From contig CAYODJ010000034.1 in assembly GCA_964402715.1 (NCBI GenBank), positions 1 to 21,043 of the forward strand: a stretch of 21,043 bases of DNA, written 5' to 3'. The notes under the pieces are model-generated. The model did not search any database. It was given only the letters and a program-made list of their open reading frames with translations, and was not told where the DNA came from. A program made the position numbers and the translations under genes. Shown one piece after another: positions 15,540 through 21,043 of this stretch; the stretch's first letter is position 1, and every line of letters starts with the position of its first letter. The DNA comes from CALXOD01 sp964402715 (GTDB lineage Bacteria > Verrucomicrobiota > Lentisphaeria > Victivallales > Victivallaceae).

Positions 15540-16813
15540 CTACGAAGCAGTTGCTTTTGTTCCAGATTCTGCTGCCGACGCTGCTGCTGTGTCCGTGCGC
15601 CTCGTCCGCGCCGCCGGAGAGGATCGCCGTGGCGGAGATCAGCGCCAAGGGCGGATTCGACGCGGCGTCGGCGTCCGGTCTGGCCGAGCGGATCGAGGCG
15701 AAACTGGGAGGCAGTTTCGAGGTGATCACCCGCTCCGCGCTGAAGTCGATGATGGCGGAGGCCGCGTTTCAGCAGGAGTCCGGTCTGGTGGCGGACGGCG
15801 AGCGGATCGCGAAACTCGCCTCGGTGCACGGCGTGAAGTATCTTCTGGCGACGACGATCGCCAAAATCGGCTCCAAGCTGAGCATGACCGTGATGGTGGT
15901 CGACTGCACCACCGGCAGGATAGACCCCGACCGCCGCGTCGCGCTCGAGGCGGACGACGTCGACGGCATACTCTCCCAGCTGGACGGCGCACTCGCCAGA
16001 ATTGGCCTGCTGCATCGGGAGTCGTCCTCAGGACTCAAGCGTCTGGCGCTGATGCCGGCGACCGCCGCGCAGGGCGTCAAGAGCGAGGCCGCGGATGCCC
16101 TGGGCGAGAGACTTGACGAGTTTCTCCTCAAGTCCGGAAGTTTCGAGCTGGTCGAGCGCGAACGGGGGGGCCGGAACTCGCCGGCGAAACCGGACTCTTC
16201 CTGCGACTGGTATGTGGAGGTCAAGCTCCAGCATCTGGACGAGAATATGCTCGCGTCCGGTACGGCGATCGCCGGCGTTTCGGTCCGCCGCGCGGCGACG
16301 CTCGGTCTCGAACTGCGCATCGTCGACGCACGGACCGGCACGCTGGTCGCGGTGGAGAACGTGACCTGCAGGCGCGGCCTCTCCGACATTCCGGCCGATG
16401 TCCGGCGCGACTGGACGGCGTCCGACTACCGCGATGATCTCATGGAGCACGCCGCCGAGCAGGCCGGACGCAGACTGCTGGAGCGGCTTGACCCAGTGCT
16501 GGTCGCGGCGGTCGACGGGCGGCAGCTGTATCTGACCCGCGGCGAGGGATCCGGCGTGCGTCCCGGACAGATCTACGAGATCTTCCTGCCGGGCAGGACG
16601 CTGATTCATCCGAAGACGAAGCAGACGATCGGCACGATGGAGAGACGCCTCGGCACCGCGAGGATCGATTCCACGGCGGCCAACATGAGCATCGCCACGC
16701 TGCAGGAGAACGCGCAGGAGGCGGTCATCGGCGCGCGCTGCCGGCTGCTGTCTGACGCTCCGGCGGAGGCGGGGACCGCAGCCGCTCCCGCCTATCCGGC
16801 GGCGACGCCGTAG
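15536..16813 (+). CDS. Exported tandem CsgG/FlgT-like protein
   Basis: The 425-residue protein has a Leu-rich signal peptide ending near ASSA (about 25), without a proper lipobox (LCPC). Two tandem CsgG-type halves follow. The first (about 28-160) runs from ERIAVAEISAKG to MTVMVVDCTTGRID. The second (about 165-320) runs from KRLALMPATAAQ to LGLELRIVDARTGTLVAVEN, including SFELVERER, the usual CsgG helix-strand turn. A C-terminal beta domain (about 322-405; DGRQLYLTRGEGSGVRPGQIYEIF) resembles the FlgT/SH3-like C-terminal module that follows CsgG-type domains in flagellar and curli-type proteins. It is likely periplasmic. It overlaps the previous gene by four bases with a GGAAAGGAAG ribosome site, implying coupled synthesis of the two CsgG-like proteins. 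A curli secretion channel is unlikely because there is no lipid anchor and no curli genes nearby. Confidence 0.65.
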   Translation: MTTKQLLLFQILLPTLLLCPCASSAPPERIAVAEISAKGGFDAASASGLAERIEAKLGGSFEVITRSALKSMMAEAAFQQESGLVADGERIAKLASVHGVKYLLATTIAKIGSKLSMTVMVVDCTTGRIDPDRRVALEADDVDGILSQLDGALARIGLLHRESSSGLKRLALMPATAAQGVKSEAADALGERLDEFLLKSGSFELVERERGGRNSPAKPDSSCDWYVEVKLQHLDENMLASGTAIAGVSVRRAATLGLELRIVDARTGTLVAVENVTCRRGLSDIPADVRRDWTASDYRDDLMEHAAEQAGRRLLERLDPVLVAAVDGRQLYLTRGEGSGVRPGQIYEIFLPGRTLIHPKTKQTIGTMERRLGTARIDSTAANMSIATLQENAQEAVIGARCRLLSDAPAEAGTAAAPAYPAATP

Positions 16814-16836
16814 CACGGATGCGGGAAGGGCGAAAC

Positions 16837-18330
16837 GTGGGCGGTGCGAAGTTCATCCTGCCGTGCGCCGGAGCCGCCGCCGTGATCTTGTGCGTCTTGT
16901 GCGGATGCCGCGCGGCCCACACTCGCGACGACCAGGAGCGGCTGAGCGATCTTTACTATTCCGGACGCATAGCCGAGGCCGCCGACTTCAGCATGAAGAT
17001 GAGCGACTCCGAGAACGGCGAGACCGGCAGAAACGCGCTGCTGTGGCATCTGGAAGCCGGCAGCGTCAGCCTGGACGCCGGAAATTCCGATGACGCCCTG
17101 ACCGCGCTTGAGCGCGCCGAGAAGCTGCTCTGGCTGTTCGACAGTCAGGGACATATCCGCTGTCACGAACCGGGCGAGCTGACCTACCGGGGATACCGCA
17201 GCGATCGCATGGTGCTGGGGCTGCTGAAGTTCTTCGCGTATTTCAGCAGGGGAGAGCTTGAGAACGCTCTGGTGGAGGTGCGCCGCGTCCGTTCCGGTCA
17301 GTACCAGTATCTGCTCAGGGAGTCGGATCCGTATCTGCGGGAATACGACCGCGTGAACTACGGCAGGAAGGCGCCGCCGTACCGGATCGGGATGCTGATG
17401 CAGGATCATCTGCTACTGGAGACGTTCAACGCGGCGGGAATGCAGCGGGAGTTCGGAGAGTACAGCGAGCATCTGCGCCCGCGGCTGGCGGCTCTGTTCA
17501 ATCCTCTGGCCTTCTACCTGTCGGCGGTCGCGTATTGCTGGGACAATGAATTCGAGGAGGCGGCTCTGGATCTCAAGTACCTGCACCAGATTCAGCCCGA
17601 CAACGAGCTTTTCAGCCGCGACTACGCGACGGTGCTGCGTCTGCTCGACGAGAAGGTTCCGGACGATCTGGCGAAAACCGGCTCATGGAAGCACTCTCTG
17701 ACGGACAATCTGGTGCTGGTGATCCTGGCGCGGGGCGTCCCTCCCGGATGGAGCGAGCGCAGCGCGACGGTGCGGCTGCCGGAGCACGTGCCCGCCTATT
17801 GGAGCTTCAGCGCGCCGCAGTTCAGCGACGGCGGCGAGATGCGTCTGACCGCGTCCGCCGGAGGCGAAACTTTCAGAGGCGGCGACATGGTCGACCTCAA
17901 CTCCGTGATCCGCGACGAATTCTGGCAGCTGACCATGCCGGCGCTGGTGCGCGGCGCGGTCTCCTCGATCAAGGCGATGACTGCGGCGAACAATCTTGCC
18001 AAGGCGCATCTGGCGGCGCTGCTCGCATCCGGCGATTTCGAGGGCAGGGCGGCGGCGATAGCAGTGGCGCAGGCGGAGGTCGCCATGACCTCGAGCGTGA
18101 CGGTCGACGCGGCCGACTGGCGGCGATGGGTCACCGTGGCGGGGCAGTATCAGGCGGCGCACCTGCCGATTCCGGCGGATCGTCTGGTGACGGTGGAGGT
18201 GACGGACACCGGAGGGGGGACTCTCTTCCGGCAGCGCCTCAGGTTCGGCAGGGACGCGACCCGTGCCGTGGTGTACATCCGTGAGATCGGCGGCAAGTTC
18301 TATCTGAAACAGTGGAGCACGATGGAGTGA
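16837..18330 (+). CDS. COG3014-type lipoprotein
   Basis: The 497-residue lipoprotein has a hydrophobic signal and a lipobox-like LCGC (Cys24). The N-terminal 270 residues are helical and TPR-like (AEAADFSMKM, DALTALERAEKLLW, LENALVEVRRV, NEFEEAALDLKYLHQIQPDN). The C-terminal half carries the COG3014 hallmark: a strand of the type NLVLVILARGVPPGW, then VRLPEHVPAYW, then a long helix-rich stretch (VRGAVSSIKAMTAANNLAKA). Late beta strands ending AVVYIREIGGKFYLKQW close it. COG3014 genes are commonly found with lpoB and ycfL-type genes in Gram-negative genomes, and both are next to it here. The start at GTG 16837 is preferred because AAGGG lies 6 bases upstream and gives a normal-length signal; ATG 16819 has no ribosome site. 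It overlaps the next gene by four bases (GTGA). Confidence 0.75.
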   Translation: MGGAKFILPCAGAAAVILCVLCGCRAAHTRDDQERLSDLYYSGRIAEAADFSMKMSDSENGETGRNALLWHLEAGSVSLDAGNSDDALTALERAEKLLWLFDSQGHIRCHEPGELTYRGYRSDRMVLGLLKFFAYFSRGELENALVEVRRVRSGQYQYLLRESDPYLREYDRVNYGRKAPPYRIGMLMQDHLLLETFNAAGMQREFGEYSEHLRPRLAALFNPLAFYLSAVAYCWDNEFEEAALDLKYLHQIQPDNELFSRDYATVLRLLDEKVPDDLAKTGSWKHSLTDNLVLVILARGVPPGWSERSATVRLPEHVPAYWSFSAPQFSDGGEMRLTASAGGETFRGGDMVDLNSVIRDEFWQLTMPALVRGAVSSIKAMTAANNLAKAHLAALLASGDFEGRAAAIAVAQAEVAMTSSVTVDAADWRRWVTVAGQYQAAHLPIPADRLVTVEVTDTGGGTLFRQRLRFGRDATRAVVYIREIGGKFYLKQWSTME

Positions 18331-18950
18331 AGAACATTTTCCGCAACGCCGTGCCGCCGGGCGTCCTGCTGCTGCCGCTGCTGCTGGCGGCGGGGGGATG
18401 CTCGTCGCCGGCCAGAATCATCGGCGTCGGCAGCGACGAGGCGCTGGTCACGATCAGCGGCATCGATCCGGCCGACTGGCAGCGGGCGGCGTCCGAGAAC
18501 ACGGCGTCGCTTCTGGCGTCCGGCGCCCTGCGGCGCGCCGACGGAGCCCAGCCGGTGGTAATGATAAGCCGGATACGCAACTACACCATGATGCACCTGG
18601 AGTCGCAGATTCTGACCGACAAGATCCGGCAGGCGATTCTGCGGTCGGGACAGGCGAAAGTGTCTTCGGCGGTCGGAGTCGGCGGCAACGTCGACCTGGC
18701 GGTGCGCCGCATCCGCGCGAAGGAGCTGGACGATCTGTTCGATCGGTCCACAGTGCAGAAGCGGGGCACTGTGATCGCCCCGAACTTCAGTCTTTCCGGC
18801 GCGATTACGCAGCAGACCGCATATCAGGGGCGGGACGAGGAGAGTTACTTCCTGTTTCACATGGCGCTGACCGACCTCAAGACCGGTCTGGCGGTTTGGG
18901 AGAACACCGTTGAAATCTTGAAGCAGGGCACGTATCCGCTGTTCGACTGA
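18327..18950 (+). CDS. lpoB: LpoB-type lipoprotein, first copy
   Basis: The 207-residue protein has a lipobox-like AAGGC with Cys25, so it is probably an outer-membrane lipoprotein. The family pattern is clear: a Trp-containing opening (DPADWQRAASENTASLLASG), the central VMISRIRN strand, ILTDKIRQAILRSG, TVQKRGTVIAPNFSLSG and the C-terminal strand TDLKTGLAVWENTVEI. These match LpoB, the cofactor that activates PBP1B from the outer membrane; whether this protein does so is inference. The start is GTG 18327 inside the stop of the preceding gene, with GGAG (18314-18317) 9 bases upstream. A longer start at GTG 18312 adds only five residues before the signal. Its paralogue follows at 19465 with exactly the same length. 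Confidence 0.82.
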   Translation: MKNIFRNAVPPGVLLLPLLLAAGGCSSPARIIGVGSDEALVTISGIDPADWQRAASENTASLLASGALRRADGAQPVVMISRIRNYTMMHLESQILTDKIRQAILRSGQAKVSSAVGVGGNVDLAVRRIRAKELDDLFDRSTVQKRGTVIAPNFSLSGAITQQTAYQGRDEESYFLFHMALTDLKTGLAVWENTVEILKQGTYPLFD

Positions 18951-18989
18951 TGATCTTCAATCAATGGTTCTGATGAAAGGAGGAACTGA

Positions 18990-19448
18990 ATGGTCAGACG
19001 TTGGTTTTTGTCCGTGATCGGATTCGCCGTGCTGGCCGCGCTCGCCGCGGGATGTCAGAACACGGTGAACACAATCTCCGGAGGACCGGAGACCTCGAAG
19101 CTGGATCTGGAACGGTTTTCGAGCGACAGTTTCTGCCGCGACCGGCTGACGGTCATGTCGGTGCACAGATCCCGGACCGAGGGCGGGGTGATGAAGCTTC
19201 AGGTCGCGCTGAGGAGCGAACGCTACGGCTTCTTTCCGGAAATCTGGAGCTGGTTCACCGACGAGAATCCCTATTACGTCAACTACCGGGTCGACTGGTT
19301 CGCCCCGGACGGCATGAAGGTCGATTCTCCGTCGTCGGTCTGGATGACCGAGATTTTCTATCCCGGCGAAACCAGATACATCCGGAGCACGGCTCCGGAT
19401 TCGAGGTGCAGCGCTTTCATGGTGAGTCTCAAGGAAAAGAACGATTGA
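18990..19448 (+). CDS. ycfL: YcfL-type (DUF1425) lipoprotein
   Basis: The 152-residue protein has a textbook lipobox LAAGC (Cys22). The mature part has the DUF1425/YcfL pattern: a short beta start (LTVMSVHRSRTEGGVMKLQVALRSER), an aromatic central region (YYVNYRVDWFAPDGMKV) and a W-x-x-x-F-(Y)-P-G-E loop (WMTEIFYPGET), followed by a short closing strand ending in SAFMVSL. In Escherichia coli, ycfL is immediately upstream of lpoB, and the same order holds here with the second lpoB copy. It has the strongest ribosome site of the unit: AAGGAGG (18977-18983), 6 bases before the ATG. The 39-base gap from the previous gene and the 16-base gap to the next suggest one transcript. Its molecular function is not known. 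Confidence 0.8.
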   Translation: MVRRWFLSVIGFAVLAALAAGCQNTVNTISGGPETSKLDLERFSSDSFCRDRLTVMSVHRSRTEGGVMKLQVALRSERYGFFPEIWSWFTDENPYYVNYRVDWFAPDGMKVDSPSSVWMTEIFYPGETRYIRSTAPDSRCSAFMVSLKEKND

Positions 19449-19464
19449 TGAAAGGGAACCGGAT

Positions 19465-20088
19465 ATGAACATGCGTACGCATACGGGCCGTCTCGGTGTT
19501 TTCGCAGCCGTTGCGGCGGTCGCGCTGGCGTCGGGATGCGGCGTCGCTCCGCACCGTGTCGATCCCGCGGGGGACGAGACGCTGACCAGCACCCATCGGA
19601 TAGATGTGAAGGACTGGCAGACCGCGGCGCTGAAATCGATTGATTCGCTCCTGGCTTCCGGCGTGCTGGTCCGCGGCGACGGCCGCAAGACGATCGTGAT
19701 GGTCGGCGATGTGAAGAACGGCACGTCCGTGCCGGTGAACACCCGCATATTGACGGACAAAATCCGGCAGGCGATTCTGCGCTCCGGGAAAGCCGTGACC
19801 ACCACGGCGGTGGGCGCCAAGGGAGCCGAGGAGACCGCCACCAGGCAGGTGCGCGAGCTGGAGAACGACGACCTGTTCAATCAGGCGACAGTTCAGAAGC
19901 GGGGAACCGTGATCTCTCCGGACATGAGTCTTTCGGGGGAGATAGTCCAGCAGAGCAGCAAGGTCGGCAGGACGGAGGAGTCCTACTTCTTCTTCCACGT
20001 GGTGATGACCGATCTCGCCACCGGCCTTGCCGTCTGGGAGGACAACGTCGAAATCGGCAAGCAGGAAACCAAATCCATCTTCGACTGA
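19465..20088 (+). CDS. lpoB: LpoB-type lipoprotein, second copy
   Basis: The 207-residue lipoprotein has a lipobox LASGC (Cys25, the same position as its paralogue at 18327). It has the full LpoB set: DVKDWQTAALKSIDSLLASGV, the strand KTIVMVGDVKNGT, ILTDKIRQAILRSG, TVQKRGTVISPDMSLSG and TDLATGLAVWEDNVEIGKQ. The last residues, SIFD, parallel the PLFD ending of the first copy. This copy keeps the IVMVGDVKN strand closer to Escherichia LpoB (which has the VGxIxN-type sequence), so it may be the more standard cofactor. The first copy appears more diverged there (VVMISRIRN). The ribosome site AAAGGGA lies 7 bases before the ATG. It is the last gene of the unit; the terminator begins 31 bases after the stop. 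Confidence 0.85.
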   Translation: MNMRTHTGRLGVFAAVAAVALASGCGVAPHRVDPAGDETLTSTHRIDVKDWQTAALKSIDSLLASGVLVRGDGRKTIVMVGDVKNGTSVPVNTRILTDKIRQAILRSGKAVTTTAVGAKGAEETATRQVRELENDDLFNQATVQKRGTVISPDMSLSGEIVQQSSKVGRTEESYFFFHVVMTDLATGLAVWEDNVEIGKQETKSIFD

Positions 20089-20118
20089 CCTGCGGAGCCT
20101 GATCCTTCCCTCAGCACA

Positions 20119-20147
20119 GTCGCCGCGCACTGCGGCGACATTTTTTT
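20119..20147 (+). terminator. Intrinsic terminator of the seven-gene unit
   Basis: Bases 20119-20126 and 20132-20139 form a perfect 8-bp GC-rich stem with a five-base loop. A single A and then seven T (20141-20147) follow. It is the clearest terminator in the window and closes the unit that starts at 14165. Confidence 0.9.
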
Positions 20148-20224
20148 CGCGCCGTCCCTGCGGCGGGATGCGGGACGCCGCGCGGCTATCACGCGCCCCA
20201 CGCTTGCAATGCGGACTTCATTAC

Positions 20225-20241
20225 CGCCGCGAAGCGCGGCG
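20225..20241. repeat. Short GC hairpin after the lpo-type unit
   Basis: A 7-bp perfect stem (20225-20231 with 20235-20241) with an AAG loop, 78 bases past the terminator's T-run. It has no T-run, so its role is unclear. Confidence 0.35.
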
Positions 20242-20417
20242 CTGACCTCCTCTTTTCGTCGTTCGTCCGCCGTCCCGTCCGGTCTCATTACGGCATGAAC
20301 TCCCGCGACCGCGCGTACGGAGAGTGTCAGCCGAGGCGGCGTGCGGACGGACTCCGCGACGCTTCATTCCAGAAGTTCTCCACGGATCGTCGCTCCGACT
20401 GAAATCTCCCGGAGAAT

Positions 20418-20529
20418 TACACTACTATTTCAGTAGTTAAAAAATTGAAAAAATCATAAAATAATTAGTTTGACGCTTGAAATAGTTCCATGATGCTGTA
20501 TTTTTGATGACTATCAAAAAAGTAGTGTA
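20418..20529. repeat. A+T-rich island bounded by 9-bp inverted repeats
   Basis: Bases 20418-20426 (TACACTACT) and 20521-20529 (AGTAGTGTA) are exact reverse complements about 110 bases apart. The segment is about three quarters A+T in an otherwise GC-rich window. Inside it are ACTACT/AGTAGT (20421-20426 with 20432-20437) and an 8-bp palindrome TTTTTGAT/ATCAAAAA (20501-20508 with 20513-20520). It could be a promoter with UP-element and operators, a small mobile remnant, or both. Confidence 0.6.
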
Positions 20530-20533
20530 TAAA
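20504..20533 (+). promoter_or_regulatory. Candidate promoter for the gene at 20961
   Basis: TTGATG (20504-20509), 18 bases, then TATAAA (20528-20533) predicts a start near 20540. A second candidate just upstream is TTGAAA (20476-20481) with an extended -10, TGC then TGTATT (20494-20502). The TTTTTGAT/ATCAAAAA palindrome overlaps the first -35, the place where a repressor could act. The leader to 20961 would be about 420 bases. Confidence 0.45.
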
Positions 20534-20770
20534 ACCGGCAACGGACATGGGCGAATGTCAGCCGCGTCCGGCCGGCGCAAGGCGTCCGTTCATTCGGCTG
20601 CAGCACAGGATCCTCTGCAATGCCGACGTTGCAATTTCGGACGCAGGAAACGCCGCTGACGACGGTCGGCGGTCAATGTCGAGAAAGGGAGATGATGAAT
20701 AGAGACTTGAACTCACCGGCAGCCGATTTTCTCAATCGCTTCCCATCATCGGGAACGAACCTGCCGTTTT

Positions 20771-20824
20771 GCCGAATGTGCCGAATGTGCCGAATGCGCC
20801 GAATGCGCCGAATGCGCCGAATGC
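20771..20824. repeat. Six-copy 9-bp tandem repeat
   Basis: Six consecutive units of GCCGAATGY fill 20771-20824; the first two end in T and the last four in C. It ends about 136 bases before the next start codon, in the predicted leader. A multiple of three bases would not shift a frame, so copy-number change would alter spacing or structure rather than a protein. Confidence 0.9.
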
Positions 20825-20960
20825 CGGCGCGATGTCGCGGCTGCTGAGCCGCCGGCCGGCGCCCTGCGGCGACGCGGGTGCGCCGTCGTCAGGAATGTGT
20901 GCGGTCATTTTCTTCAGGCGACGCACATGGCAGGAACGATTCACTGAACGGAGATTTTTG

Positions 20961-21043
20961 ATGAACAGGAAATTTTTATATTCCATACTGGCCGCCGGGG
21001 TTTCCGCGGCCGCATTCGGCGAGCCGCCGGCGGACGCTCAGCG
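20961..21043 (+). CDS. Exported protein, N-terminus only (cut by window end)
   Basis: Translation from ATG 20961 gives 27 residues that run into the end of the window. They form a signal peptide: MNRKF, then a hydrophobic core (LYSILAAGVSAAA), then a likely cleavage near FGEP. GGAG (20950-20953) lies 7 bases before the ATG, and the frame is open to the edge. The product is unknown. The long leader with the A+T-rich island and tandem repeat suggests it is regulated separately from the preceding unit. Confidence 0.6.
   Translation, partial: MNRKFLYSILAAGVSAAAFGEPPADAQ

Larger units (their letters stand above)
20148..20960. other. Long intergenic region with regulatory structures
   Basis: About 810 bases with no convincing gene. 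It contains a small hairpin (20225-20241), the A+T-rich inverted-repeat island (20418-20529), promoter candidates, the 9-bp tandem repeat (20771-20824) and the ribosome site of the next gene. A short frame at 20692-20847 has a GGGAG-like stretch before it but overlaps the tandem repeat, so it is not called. No tRNA or known RNA was recognised. Confidence 0.6.

Noticed and set aside
20620..20847. A 75-codon frame containing the 9-bp repeat (Cys/Arg/Met repeats)
   Set aside because: The repeated CRM/RRM triplets come only from the tandem repeat. The start has no good ribosome spacing, and the composition is unlike a real protein.
1..21043. CRISPR array, tRNA, rRNA or prophage genes
   Set aside because: No regularly spaced repeats, cloverleaf-like sequences, rRNA segments or phage structural or integrase motifs were seen. 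The only repeats are the 9-bp tandem and short hairpins.

Overview
The window is high-GC DNA, densely coding on both strands, from what looks like the chromosome of a Gram-negative bacterium. There are many lipobox and signal-peptide proteins, an LpoB/YcfL/COG3014 outer-envelope set and a Bat (VWA/BatD/TPR) set. The combination is compatible with a PVC-superphylum organism such as Lentisphaerota or Kiritimatiellota, but that placement is a low-confidence inference from gene content. The core genes (recO, gatB, coaB, ligA, asd, galE) read as ordinary chromosomal genes. The only mobile DNA seen is an IS256-type transposase remnant at the left edge.

Layout. 1-830: decayed IS256-family transposase end, a 14-bp perfect hairpin and non-coding DNA. 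831-1238: small unknown lipoprotein (+). 1413-3480: gatB-recO on the minus strand. 3642-4401: promoter plus a stand-alone coaB (+). 4468-6375: ligA (-), divergent from asd (6555-7571, +), with opposing promoters in between. 7678-12317: two fused Bat genes, BatB-BatC and BatD-BatE, end to end. 12375-13920: galE followed by a DEDDh 3'-5' exonuclease (-). 14165-20147: one apparent seven-gene transcription unit (+), with a recognisable promoter and a strong intrinsic terminator. 20148-20960: long non-coding stretch with an A+T-rich inverted-repeat island, promoter candidates and a 9-bp tandem repeat. 20961-end: start of an exported protein cut by the window.

How the genes work together. The most notable region is the seven-gene unit. 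It encodes, in order, a membrane-anchored unknown, a CsgG-like periplasmic protein, a larger tandem CsgG/FlgT-like protein, a COG3014 lipoprotein, an LpoB-type lipoprotein, a YcfL (DUF1425) lipoprotein and a second LpoB-type lipoprotein. All seven carry export or membrane signals, and the genes overlap or are tightly spaced. In Enterobacteria, ycfL sits beside lpoB, and LpoB is an outer-membrane lipoprotein that activates the peptidoglycan synthase PBP1B. The unit therefore looks like an enlarged LpoB-type envelope machine; its exact job is inference. The Bat pair is a compact two-gene version of a system usually spread over four or more genes.
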